Assembly: GCA_017506845.1 (NCBI GenBank)
Contig: JAFVMP010000068.1
Span: 1-5,877, forward strand
Length of the DNA: 5,877 nucleotides
Reading direction: 5' to 3'
Source of the DNA: Campylobacter sp.
Lineage (GTDB): Bacteria > Campylobacterota > Campylobacteria > Campylobacterales > Campylobacteraceae
Shown here piece by piece: positions 1-5,877 of the stretch. The notes below the pieces were generated by a model that did no database searches, had not been told where the DNA came from, and saw nothing but the letters and a program-made list of their open reading frames with translations. The translations under genes and the position numbers were made by a program. The stretch's first letter is position 1. Each line of letters begins with the position of its first letter.

Positions 1-1173
1 ACAGTAAAATGTGCGATGAATTCGCAAGTCTTTACCAAAATCACTCTAGCAAGTCGCACTAAAAGCAAATGCGATAAGATTGCTAAATTTATTAAAGAAA
101 ATGTAGGCGTAGATATCGATACAGCCGTAGTAGATGCCGATGATACAGCTGCTGTTGTAGAGCTTATTAAAAATATTAAGGCTGATTTATTACTAAATGT
201 TGCACTTCCATATCAGGATTTAACTCTTATGGATGCATGCTCACAAACTAAAATTCCATATATAGATACAGCAAACTATGAACACCCAGATACAGCTAAA
301 TTTGAGTATAAGCTTCAATGGGCTAAAGATGGCGAATTTAAAGCTGCTAATACCATGGCGCTTCTTGGTAGTGGGTTTGACCCAGGTGTTACTAATGTAT
401 ATTGTGCTTATGCTAAGCAGTATCTATTTGATGAGATTGAATATATTGATATTTTAGATTGTAATGCTGGAGATCATGGCTATGCATTTGCTACTAATTT
501 CAACCCAGAGATAAATTTAAGAGAGGTGAGTGCAAAGGGTAGATACTATAAAAATGGTGAGTGGATAGAGACTGAGCCGATGGAGATAGGTTTTAGCTGG
601 GATTATCCAAAAATTGGACCAAAAGATAGCTATTTGTTATATCACGAAGAGCTTGAAAGCTTAGTAAAAAATATCCCTACATTAAAGCAAATTCGTTTCT
701 TTATGACATTTGGTCAAAGCTATTTAACACATATGAAGTGTTTGGAAAATGTAGGTATGCTAAGGATTGATGAGGTTGAGCATAATGGAGTAAAAATTGT
801 GCCAATTCAATTTTTAAAGACTCTTTTACCAGATCCTGCAAGCCTAGGTGCTAGAACTAAAGGCAAAACAAATATAGGCTGCGTAATTACTGGAACAAAA
901 GATGGCAAACCAAGAAAAGTCTATATATATAATGTATGCGACCATGAAGAGTGCTATAAAGAAACTGGCGTAGGTGCTGTAAGCTATACTACAGGTGTTC
1001 CAGCAATGATAGGTTCTATGATGGTTGCTAAGGGTATTTGGAGTGGAAATGGCGTATTTAATATGGAAGAATTTGACGCTAAACCATTTATGGATGAGCT
1101 AAATAAACAGGGCTTACCATGGGAGATAATAGAGATGGCTCCAGATGAGACTAGATTAATCAAGGAAATTTAA
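1..1173 (+). CDS. Carboxynorspermidine/carboxyspermidine dehydrogenase, 5' end outside window
   Basis: Saccharopine-dehydrogenase-family enzyme. In Campylobacter this family reductively condenses a diamine with aspartate semialdehyde, using NADPH, to give carboxyspermidine or carboxynorspermidine; a decarboxylase then makes the polyamine. It is cytosolic. Seen: the frame is open from base 1 (Thr-Val-Lys-Cys-Ala before the Met at 16), and that lead-in resembles the family sequence just after the Rossmann loop, so the ATG at 16 is internal and the true start and GxGGVG motif lie upstream. Family signatures visible are NVALPYQD (about 196-219), the YIDTANYE stretch (about 259-282) and GSGFDPGVTN (367-396), then the long C-terminal catalytic/dimer region. 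About 390 residues are visible of roughly 400 expected. No frameshift is seen. From memory it corresponds to C. jejuni Cj0172c, which is not next to rpmE there. Saccharopine dehydrogenase proper is the alternative name but is unlikely in this lineage. Confidence 0.88.
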   Translation, partial: TVKCAMNSQVFTKITLASRTKSKCDKIAKFIKENVGVDIDTAVVDADDTAAVVELIKNIKADLLLNVALPYQDLTLMDACSQTKIPYIDTANYEHPDTAKFEYKLQWAKDGEFKAANTMALLGSGFDPGVTNVYCAYAKQYLFDEIEYIDILDCNAGDHGYAFATNFNPEINLREVSAKGRYYKNGEWIETEPMEIGFSWDYPKIGPKDSYLLYHEELESLVKNIPTLKQIRFFMTFGQSYLTHMKCLENVGMLRIDEVEHNGVKIVPIQFLKTLLPDPASLGARTKGKTNIGCVITGTKDGKPRKVYIYNVCDHEECYKETGVGAVSYTTGVPAMIGSMMVAKGIWSGNGVFNMEEFDAKPFMDELNKQGLPWEIIEMAPDETRLIKEI

Positions 1174-1185
1174 GCCAAATTTAGA

Positions 1186-1191
1186 TAGAAT
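1186..1191 (+). promoter_or_regulatory. Probable sigma70 -10 box upstream of rpmE
   Basis: TAGAAT sits in the 50-base gap after the dehydrogenase stop, preceded by an AT-rich stretch (AAATTTAGA). Campylobacter vegetative promoters typically show a TATAAT-like -10 and only a T-rich, weakly conserved -35. Transcription would begin near 1198 and give a leader of about 25 bases. No terminator hairpin separates it from the upstream gene, so read-through is also possible. Inferred from pattern only. Confidence 0.45.
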
Positions 1192-1212
1192 CTCAACTTT
1201 TAAACTCAAAAT

Positions 1213-1217
1213 AAGGA
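1213..1217 (+). promoter_or_regulatory. Ribosome binding site of rpmE
   Basis: AAGGA lies 6 bases before the ATG at 1224. It is a good Shine-Dalgarno match and fixes the rpmE start. Confidence 0.8.
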
Positions 1218-1223
1218 AAAGCA

Positions 1224-1424
1224 ATGAAAAAAGATATACATCCAGAGTATGTTGAATGCACAGTTAGCTGCGCTTGCGGTAATACATTTATTAGCAAGTC
1301 AAACAAGCCAGAAATCAAAGTCGATATCTGCAATGCTTGCCACCCATTCTTTACAGGTAGCGAAAAAATAGTAGATAGCGCTGGTCGTGTAGATAAATTC
1401 AAGAAAAAATACGGAATGAAATAA
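1224..1424 (+). CDS. rpmE: 50S ribosomal protein L31, zinc-binding (C+) form
   Basis: L31 is a small protein of the large subunit that bridges to the 30S head. The 66-residue product is close to the family's usual length of about 65-75. It starts MKKDIHPEY, as in other L31 proteins, and carries the zinc ligands Cys16 and Cys18 (CACGN) and Cys36 and Cys39 ([10 protein letters not shown]), followed by the GRVDKF motif. Retention of all four cysteines marks it as the zinc-containing type; the cysteine-free paralogue that many bacteria express under zinc starvation is not in this window. A good AAGGA site precedes it. rsmI begins 4 bases after its stop, so the two are very probably co-transcribed and translationally coupled. 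Confidence 0.97.
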   Translation: MKKDIHPEYVECTVSCACGNTFISKSNKPEIKVDICNACHPFFTGSEKIVDSAGRVDKFKKKYGMK

Positions 1425-1428
1425 TCTT

Positions 1429-2256
1429 TTGCTCTACTTTCTTCCTACGCCAATTGGCAATTTAGATGATATCTCAAAGAGATGCCTGGACATCTTGAAC
1501 CTTTGTGATATCATAATCTGTGAAGATAGTAGAGTAACTAAATCCCTTATAAATCTTCTAAACACAAAATATAATCTAAATATAAATCCATCTGAGTTTT
1601 ACTCTCTTCATACTCATAACGAAAATGAGTTTTTTGCTAAATTTGAAGCTAGAAAGCTAGTAGAAAATATTGTAGTATATGTAAGCGATGCAGGAATGCC
1701 ATGTATTAGCGACCCAGGTGTTTCTTTGGTTGAATTTGCGCAAAAAAATGGAATAAATTACGAGGTATTAAGTGGAGCAAATGCCGCCTTATTAGCTGTA
1801 GCGGCAAGCGGGATAGTCAAAAAAGAATTTAGCTTTTTAGGGTTTTTGCCAAATACTGGTAGAGATAGAGAGTTAGCGGTGCAAAATGCATTAAATTCGG
1901 CCTATCCAGTAGTGATATATGAATCACCAAAGAGAGTCTTGCAGCTAGTTGAAGCTATTGCAAAGCTAGAGCCTAAACGAGAGATTTTTGCTATTAAAGA
2001 GGCTACAAAAAAATTTGAAGCTAAATTTAAAGATAACGCAAAAAATCTAGTTGCTATGCTTAAGGGTGCAAATTTAAAAGGTGAATGGTGTATAGTAATT
2101 GATGGTTCAAAAAATAGCAGCCAAAATACTATAAGCGTAGCTGATATAAATGAATTAGACATTCCACCAAAGCAAAAAGCCAAATTGCTATCTAAACTCA
2201 CTGGCAAAAGTGTAAAAGATATATATGCTCAACTAACAAGCAAAGATTCAATTTAA
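1429..2256 (+). CDS. rsmI: 16S rRNA (cytidine1402-2'-O)-methyltransferase RsmI
   Basis: RsmI uses S-adenosylmethionine to 2'-O-methylate C1402 in the decoding centre of 16S rRNA (the m4Cm nucleotide made together with RsmH). The 275-residue protein shows the tetrapyrrole-methylase-like fold motifs in order: PTPIGNLDDIS (6-16), CEDSRVTKSL (31-40), HTHNENE (61-67), VSDAGMPCISDPG (85-97), SGANAALLAVAASG (115-128), FLGFLPN (136-142), YESPKR (164-169), IKEATKKFE (189-197) and KGEW (217-220). The C-terminal tail (about 236-270, including PPKQKAKLLSKLTGK) fits the small helical domain that ends RsmI, so the gene is complete. The start is TTG at 1429, giving MLYFLPTPIG; no in-frame ATG fits, since this glycine loop must be close to the N-terminus. 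The binding site is weak (GGA at 1413-1415, 13 bases away), which suggests coupling to rpmE. Several motifs deviate from the Gammaproteobacterial form (SGANAA for PGPSA, CEDSR for AEDTR), probably a lineage trait. Confidence 0.95.
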   Translation: MLYFLPTPIGNLDDISKRCLDILNLCDIIICEDSRVTKSLINLLNTKYNLNINPSEFYSLHTHNENEFFAKFEARKLVENIVVYVSDAGMPCISDPGVSLVEFAQKNGINYEVLSGANAALLAVAASGIVKKEFSFLGFLPNTGRDRELAVQNALNSAYPVVIYESPKRVLQLVEAIAKLEPKREIFAIKEATKKFEAKFKDNAKNLVAMLKGANLKGEWCIVIDGSKNSSQNTISVADINELDIPPKQKAKLLSKLTGKSVKDIYAQLTSKDSI

Positions 2257-2341
2257 AATTAAATATTTAAAATTTACTAAATTTGATTTTTATTACTAAA
2301 AATAAGCTAAAATTTAAGGGCTTTTAGATACTATAAGCACT
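2257..2341 (+). other. Intergenic gap between rsmI and the SpoU methylase gene
   Basis: This 85-base stretch is the longest non-coding gap in the window and is almost wholly A and T. It contains the perfect 12-base palindrome TTAAATATTTAA at 2259-2270 and the pair AAATTT (2270-2275) and AAATTT (2279-2284) around ACT. Neither forms a GC stem followed by a U run, so no convincing intrinsic terminator is present. Its rightward half carries a candidate promoter. I see no small ORF or structured RNA in it. Confidence 0.6.
2308..2313 (+). promoter_or_regulatory. Candidate -10 box upstream of the SpoU methylase gene
   Basis: TAAAAT lies 28 bases before the ATG at 2342, with a T-rich stretch (TTTGATTTTT, 2282-2291) about 20 bases upstream, as is usual for Campylobacter vegetative promoters. 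Transcription would start near 2320 with a leader of about 20 bases and would serve the packed four-gene unit that follows. In DNA this AT-rich such boxes arise easily by chance, so this is tentative. Confidence 0.4.
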
Positions 2342-3028
2342 ATGATTATCTATGGAAAACAGCTATTTTTACATTTGTTAAAACATCATAAAGACAAGCT
2401 CGAAGAGATATATCTAGCAAAAGAGGTTCAAAAAGATATATTTAACCAAATAGCAAAAGTCGGCCTAAAAATACAAAAAGTCGATAATCAAAAAGCCCAA
2501 GCACTTGCGCGTGGTGGCAATCACCAAGGCTTTTTAGCAAAGGTAAAAGATTATGAGTTTGCTACTTTAAATGAGATTAAAAAGTCTGATTATTTAGTGA
2601 TTTTATATGGTCTTAGTGATGTGGGAAATATTGGTGCTATAGTAAGGACTGCTTATGCATTGGGTGCTGGCGGTATAGTTATAGTAGGTAAAAATGAGAA
2701 TCTAGCAATGCAAGGAGTTGTGCGTGCTAGTAGCGGTGCAGCGTATGAACTACCAATTGCTTTATGTACTGATGGGTTAAGCTTTATAAATGAGCTTAAG
2801 CAAGTTGGATTTAAAATTTATGCAGCAAATGCTGGAGGCAAGAGTACTAAAGAATTTGAATTTGAGCCTAAAACTGCTTTAATTATGGGTAGTGAGGGCG
2901 AGGGAATACCAAATAAGGTATTACAAAAATGCGATGAGAGTCTAGGCATAAATATGCGCAAGGACTGGGATAGCTTAAATGTCAGTGTGGCGTTTGGAAT
3001 ATTATTTGATAGGATTATAAATGGCTAA
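2342..3028 (+). CDS. rlmB: SpoU/TrmH-family RNA 2'-O-methyltransferase, RlmB type
   Basis: This SPOUT-class enzyme transfers methyl from S-adenosylmethionine to a ribose 2'-OH in structured RNA; in E. coli, RlmB modifies G2251 of 23S rRNA. The 228-residue protein has a short N-terminal L30e-like RNA-recognition part (about 1-75, starting MIIYGKQ and ending NHQGFLAKV at 60-68). The SPOUT domain follows: motif 1 GNIGAIVRTA with catalytic Arg102 (95-104), motif 2 IMGSEGEGI (181-189) and motif 3 SLNVSVAFG (211-219). These knot-forming motifs are intact. The start fits the family N-terminus, but no Shine-Dalgarno sequence lies at a usable distance (AAGGG at 2316-2320 is 21 bases away). It overlaps the next gene by 8 bases. 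From memory it corresponds to Cj0153c. The family call is firm; the exact target (G2251 or a tRNA/rRNA alternative) is inferred. Confidence 0.85.
   Translation: MIIYGKQLFLHLLKHHKDKLEEIYLAKEVQKDIFNQIAKVGLKIQKVDNQKAQALARGGNHQGFLAKVKDYEFATLNEIKKSDYLVILYGLSDVGNIGAIVRTAYALGAGGIVIVGKNENLAMQGVVRASSGAAYELPIALCTDGLSFINELKQVGFKIYAANAGGKSTKEFEFEPKTALIMGSEGEGIPNKVLQKCDESLGINMRKDWDSLNVSVAFGILFDRIING
3011..3015 (+). promoter_or_regulatory. Ribosome binding site of the RodZ-like gene, inside the methylase gene
   Basis: AGGAT lies 5 bases before the ATG at 3021 and within the last codons of the upstream gene. It selects the ATG at 3021; the next ATG, at 3028, reads into a stop after two codons. Confidence 0.7.
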
Positions 3029-3941
3029 TGGTATAGAAAAACTTTTAGAAATGGATTTAAAAGAGGTAACTAAGCACACTCATATCGAAACTGAGTATCT
3101 AAGATATATGTGTGAAAAAAATTTCGAAAAACTTCGCAAATTAAATGCTTCTGGTTTTGCTAAGATTTTAAGCCGTGAATACGATATGGATTTACAAGGC
3201 TGGATTGATGAGTATAATGAGTATTGTAAAGAACATAATGGTGATGATAATACAGGTTTTACAGTAGCGCCAAAACTTCCAGCATATACGCCAAAAACCG
3301 ATAATAGTATGGCTTTAACAGTGATTTTGGTTGTAGTATTAATCATAGTAGCACTAGTTTGGGTAGTTAAATTTACAAATATTTTAGATAATATAGAGTT
3401 ACCAAGTTTTGATAAAAATCAAAGCGTAACCTACTCAGCAAATGCCGTAGTAGAATCAGCTAAAGAGAATTTAGAAGCAATTAGTCAAACAATAGAAAAA
3501 GTGGTTCAAAAAGATGAAAATATCACTACTGAATCTAATCAAACTCAAATCGACTCAAATTCAACTTCTATAGAGGCCAATGCGACTACAGAACTAAAAA
3601 CTCAAACTCTAAATATAGAAACTACAAAAGTAGAAGTACCACAGCTTACAGCACCAACCAATGAAATTGCTAAAATTATTCCAACTAAAAATGTATGGAT
3701 TGGTATTAAAGATATTGATGGTAAAAATAAAAGATTTCATACAACTAAAAATCCTATCGACCTAAATTTAAGTACTGATCAACTAATTCAAACAGGCCAC
3801 GGCGAGCTAATTTTAGAGATTGATGGGGATCAAAAGAAATTTAGTGTTCAAAAGCCATTAAGATTTGTAATTCAAAATGGCACAATTAGAGAGTTGGAGT
3901 ATGGCGAATTTGTGAAACTAAACAAAGGTTCTCAATGGTAA
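3021..3941 (+). CDS. RodZ-like bitopic membrane protein with glycosylation-site-rich linker
   Basis: Seen: a 306-residue protein with a helical N-terminal domain (about 12-68), one hydrophobic span (about 97-116), a Ser/Thr/Asn/Gln/Glu-rich linker (about 118-223) and a compact C-terminal domain starting at Trp226 (WIGIKDIDGK) and ending LNKGSQW. The N-terminal pattern (LKEVTKHTHIETEYLRYM, then GFAKILSREYDMD) matches the RodZ-type helix-turn-helix that binds MreB, and the C-terminal part resembles the periplasmic beta domain of RodZ. RodZ links the MreB cytoskeleton to the wall elongation machinery. By analogy the N-terminus is cytoplasmic and the linker periplasmic. The linker holds five D/E-x-N-x-S/T sequons for the Campylobacter oligosaccharyltransferase PglB. 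Odd: the basic patch RodZ usually has before its membrane span is nearly absent (Lys85 and Lys92 only). It overlaps both neighbours (8 and 7 bases). From memory it corresponds to Cj0152c, annotated only as a membrane protein and reported as a glycoprotein. RodZ function is inferred; a RodZ-fold protein with another role is possible. Confidence 0.75.
   Translation: MANGIEKLLEMDLKEVTKHTHIETEYLRYMCEKNFEKLRKLNASGFAKILSREYDMDLQGWIDEYNEYCKEHNGDDNTGFTVAPKLPAYTPKTDNSMALTVILVVVLIIVALVWVVKFTNILDNIELPSFDKNQSVTYSANAVVESAKENLEAISQTIEKVVQKDENITTESNQTQIDSNSTSIEANATTELKTQTLNIETTKVEVPQLTAPTNEIAKIIPTKNVWIGIKDIDGKNKRFHTTKNPIDLNLSTDQLIQTGHGELILEIDGDQKKFSVQKPLRFVIQNGTIRELEYGEFVKLNKGSQW
3924..3928 (+). promoter_or_regulatory. 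Ribosome binding site of the periplasmic protein gene
   Basis: AAAGG lies 6 bases before the ATG at 3935, inside the end of the RodZ-like gene, and supports that start over the GTG at 3938 or later codons. Confidence 0.6.
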
Positions 3942-4753
3942 GAGTAGCATTTCTATTTTGCGTTTTTGCTTTTAGTTGTTTTGGATTTGATTTACATAGC
4001 AATATCAAAAGTATAATTTCAGAGCAAAGTTACGCTAAAAATAGAGATAAAATCGAGCAGATATTTGCTATAGAGTCTGATTTTATTGATAGTAGGGGTA
4101 ATCCAAATTACGCTAAAATTACAAATACTTTAAGAGTAAATTCGCTCTTAAATCTTAGTTTTTCTTTGCCGGTGAATTTAGAAATTGCCTTTTATAGTCC
4201 AAGTTCTGATATTTTGATGTTTAAGAGCGTATCTGAAGCTCTTAAAAATCTTGGTTATTCATATTTTTTGAGTAAGTCATTAAAGACCGATACTCAAGGA
4301 ATAGTTTGGCAAATATCTATGAATTCACGCTTTTTGCTAGATCCAGGTGCGATTTATAGAGAGCTTGGCAAGAATCAAATTTATATAAAAGATATTAATC
4401 GTGATGGTGAGTTTAGTTTTACTTATAGTATTGATGCTAGCAAAGCTGTATTATCTACGCATCAATATATTAGTGATAGCGAATTTGACCTTGCAAAGCC
4501 ATTAGAGCCATATTTTTTAAATATTAGTGGCAAAAGCGAGGCTTTAATAAAAAGCTACGCTTCTGATAGTTGGATTTGCGTTATAAAGGTACTTGATAGG
4601 GATCTAAATTTGATTACGCAGATTAAATCAGATAAACCAGAAAAAGAAATATATATCAAATTTCCACCAAATTCATACTATATGCTTATAGATGACGCAT
4701 TTAGCTTAGAGAATATTAAGCGTGGATTAAAAATATATATAAAATCAAATTAA
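3935..4753 (+). CDS. Secreted periplasmic protein of unknown function (Cj0151c-like)
   Basis: I do not recognise a characterised domain. The 272-residue product opens with a short basic-hydrophobic Sec signal peptide (MVRVAFLFCVFAFSCFG, likely cleaved after Gly17). The cysteine at 15 does not sit in a proper lipobox, so a soluble or loosely attached periplasmic protein is more likely than a lipoprotein. The mature part begins helical and charged (about 19-50) and then alternates short beta-like stretches (for example 70-88 and 145-168), ending in two strand-rich segments (210-232 and 236-270). There is no second membrane span and no PglB sequon. It overlaps the RodZ-like gene by 7 bases, and the pair keeps the order I recall from C. 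jejuni, so a shared envelope role is plausible but unproven. Its stop codon forms part of the next gene's ribosome binding site. Confidence 0.85.
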   Translation: MVRVAFLFCVFAFSCFGFDLHSNIKSIISEQSYAKNRDKIEQIFAIESDFIDSRGNPNYAKITNTLRVNSLLNLSFSLPVNLEIAFYSPSSDILMFKSVSEALKNLGYSYFLSKSLKTDTQGIVWQISMNSRFLLDPGAIYRELGKNQIYIKDINRDGEFSFTYSIDASKAVLSTHQYISDSEFDLAKPLEPYFLNISGKSEALIKSYASDSWICVIKVLDRDLNLITQIKSDKPEKEIYIKFPPNSYYMLIDDAFSLENIKRGLKIYIKSN

Positions 4754-4757
4754 GGAG
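4751..4757 (+). promoter_or_regulatory. Ribosome binding site of alaC, overlapping the upstream stop codon
   Basis: TAAGGAG is a near-perfect Shine-Dalgarno sequence 6 bases before the ATG at 4764. Its TAA is also the stop codon of the preceding gene, so ribosomes finishing there sit on the initiation site. It is the strongest binding site in the window. Confidence 0.85.
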
Positions 4758-4763
4758 TTGTTT

Positions 4764-5877
4764 ATGTTTGATGAGATTAGATTTAACACTATTGAGAGAT
4801 TGCCAAACTACGCATTTGCCGAGGTCAATGCGATTAAGATGGCAGCACGTAGAGATGGGGCTGATATTATAGATTTTTCGATGGGAAATCCAGATGGTAG
4901 AACACCGCAGCATATTATAGATAAATTATGCGAGAGCGCTATGAAGGATAAAACTCATGGTTATAGTGTTAGTCAGGGTATTTATAAACTTCGTGTTGCG
5001 ATATGTAACTGGTATAAAAGAAAATATGGCGTAATACTAGATCCAGAAACCGAAGCAGTCGCAACCATGGGTAGCAAAGAGGGATTTGTGCATTTAGTTC
5101 AGGCTATTATCAATCCTGGCGATGTAGCTATTGTACCAGACCCAGCCTATCCGATTCATACTCAAGCTTTTATTATAGCAGGTGGAAATGTTACTAAAAT
5201 GCCGCTTATTTATAATGCAAATTTTGAAGTAGATGAGAATAAATTTTTTGAAAATTTAGAACATGCTATAGAAGAGAGTATTCCAAAGCCAAAATATGTT
5301 GTAGTAAATTTTCCTCATAACCCAACTACTGTAACTTGCCAAAAAAGCTTTTATGAAAGGCTTGTAGATATGGCTAAGCGTGAGAGATTTTACATTATTA
5401 GCGATATTGCTTATGCTGAGCTTACATTTGATGGGTATAAAACTCCAAGTATTTTTGAAGTAGATGGTGCAAAAGATGTAGCTGTAGAGTGTTATACCTT
5501 ATCAAAATCATACAATATGGCTGGTTGGCGTGTTGGCTTTATATGTGGAAATAAAAAGCTAGTTTCAGCACTTAAAAAGATAAAATCGTGGTTTGATTAT
5601 GGAATGTTTACGCCAATTCAAGTAGCTGCAACTATTGCACTTGATAGCGATCAAGATTGTGTTGAACAGATTAGACAAACATATGAAAAAAGAAGAGATA
5701 CTTTAATTGAAGCCTTTAGTGCTGCTGGTTGGGATATTGCAAAACCTAGAGCTAGTATGTTTGCTTGGGCAAAATTACCACCTCAAGTAGGAAATATAGG
5801 AAGTAAAGAATTTGCTAAACAGCTCTTAACTAAAGCTTGCGTAGCCGTTAGCCCTGGTGCTGGATTTGGTCCTGCTG
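4764..5877 (+). CDS. alaC: AlaC-type alanine aminotransferase, 3' end outside window
   Basis: Fold-type I pyridoxal-phosphate aminotransferase. AlaC of E. coli makes alanine from pyruvate and glutamate; the family is related to diaminopimelate and aspartate aminotransferases. The frame is open from ATG 4764 to the window end, 371 codons, with no stop or frameshift. Landmarks: FSMGNPDGRTP (38-48), HGYSVSQGI (65-73), GSKEG (103-107), DPAYP (126-130), NPTT with the cofactor-ring Asn186, Asp214 and Tyr217 (SDIAYAEL), Lys248 in TLSKSYNMAGWRVGF as the Schiff-base lysine, Arg256, and YGMFTPIQVAA (279-289). It resembles E. coli AlaC closely along its length; that protein has about 412 residues, so roughly 40 are missing on the right. 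Of the window's genes it has the best ribosome binding site. From memory it corresponds to Cj0150c, which is followed by a homoserine dehydrogenase gene, so a role in aspartate-family amino acid synthesis is an alternative to alanine synthesis. Confidence 0.92.
   Translation, partial: MFDEIRFNTIERLPNYAFAEVNAIKMAARRDGADIIDFSMGNPDGRTPQHIIDKLCESAMKDKTHGYSVSQGIYKLRVAICNWYKRKYGVILDPETEAVATMGSKEGFVHLVQAIINPGDVAIVPDPAYPIHTQAFIIAGGNVTKMPLIYNANFEVDENKFFENLEHAIEESIPKPKYVVVNFPHNPTTVTCQKSFYERLVDMAKRERFYIISDIAYAELTFDGYKTPSIFEVDGAKDVAVECYTLSKSYNMAGWRVGFICGNKKLVSALKKIKSWFDYGMFTPIQVAATIALDSDQDCVEQIRQTYEKRRDTLIEAFSAAGWDIAKPRASMFAWAKLPPQVGNIGSKEFAKQLLTKACVAVSPGAGFGPA

Noticed and set aside
1193..1402. Reverse-strand ORF of 69 codons opposite rpmE
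   Set aside because: It is the complement of a clearly conserved ribosomal protein gene and has no binding site or recognisable protein.
1902..2207. Reverse-strand ORF of 101 codons within rsmI
   Set aside because: It lies wholly opposite conserved RsmI coding sequence, and its composition is that of a shadow frame.
2259..2291. AT-only palindromes after rsmI as an intrinsic terminator
   Set aside because: The possible stems hold no G-C pairs, the AAATTT pair has a 3-base loop, and no U run follows at the right place. Palindromes like these are expected in DNA this AT-rich.
2332..2337. TATAAG as a -10 box giving a leaderless methylase transcript
   Set aside because: The predicted start (about 2344) would fall inside the ATG at 2342; the box at 2308 fits better.
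3080..3346. Reverse-strand ORF of 88 codons within the RodZ-like gene
   Set aside because: It lies opposite the conserved helix-turn-helix and membrane-span coding region, with no independent support.
3949..3985. Lipoprotein signal around Cys15 of the periplasmic protein
   Set aside because: The residues before the cysteine (Ala-Phe-Ser) do not form a lipobox; a normal cleavage after Gly17 is more likely.
4716..4913. Reverse-strand ORF of 65 codons across the junction of the periplasmic gene and alaC
   Set aside because: It overlaps the strong alaC ribosome binding site and the conserved alaC N-terminus on the other strand.
1..5877. Phase-variable homopolymer tracts, mobile elements or CRISPR repeats
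   Set aside because: No long G or C tract, inverted-repeat-bounded transposase or regularly spaced repeat was found. Genes are intact and tightly packed.

Overview
The window is AT-rich chromosomal DNA whose coding strand is entirely +. Its proteins look like those of Campylobacter (Campylobacterota). From memory, the run rpmE - rsmI - SpoU methylase - membrane protein - periplasmic protein - aminotransferase matches the C. jejuni run Cj0155c to Cj0150c. The polyamine dehydrogenase at the left edge and the PglB-type glycosylation sequons also fit. The species cannot be fixed from the sequence alone.

Layout: (1) 1-1173 is the 3' part of a carboxynorspermidine/carboxyspermidine dehydrogenase gene (polyamine synthesis); its start and nucleotide-binding glycine loop lie before the window. 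(2) 1174-1223 is a short gap with a probable promoter. (3) 1224-2256 holds rpmE (ribosomal protein L31, zinc-binding form) and rsmI (16S rRNA C1402 2'-O-methyltransferase), 4 bases apart, rsmI beginning at TTG. (4) 2257-2341 is an 85-base AT-only-like gap, the longest in the window, with a possible promoter. (5) 2342-5877 is a tightly packed operon: a SpoU/RlmB-type rRNA methyltransferase, a bitopic membrane protein with RodZ architecture, a secreted periplasmic protein of unknown function, and an AlaC-type aminotransferase that runs off the right edge. Two junctions overlap by 8 and 7 bases, and at the third the stop codon is part of the next ribosome binding site.

By function, rpmE, rsmI and the SpoU methylase all concern the ribosome. 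The membrane and periplasmic proteins form an envelope pair, and the two edge genes are metabolic (polyamines, alanine). The most interesting observation is in the RodZ-like protein. Its predicted periplasmic linker carries five copies of the extended bacterial N-glycosylation sequon D/E-x-N-x-S/T, four of them within 25 residues. This suggests a heavily N-glycosylated, divergent RodZ-type morphogenesis protein. No mobile element, tRNA, rRNA, CRISPR array or phase-variable homopolymer tract was seen.
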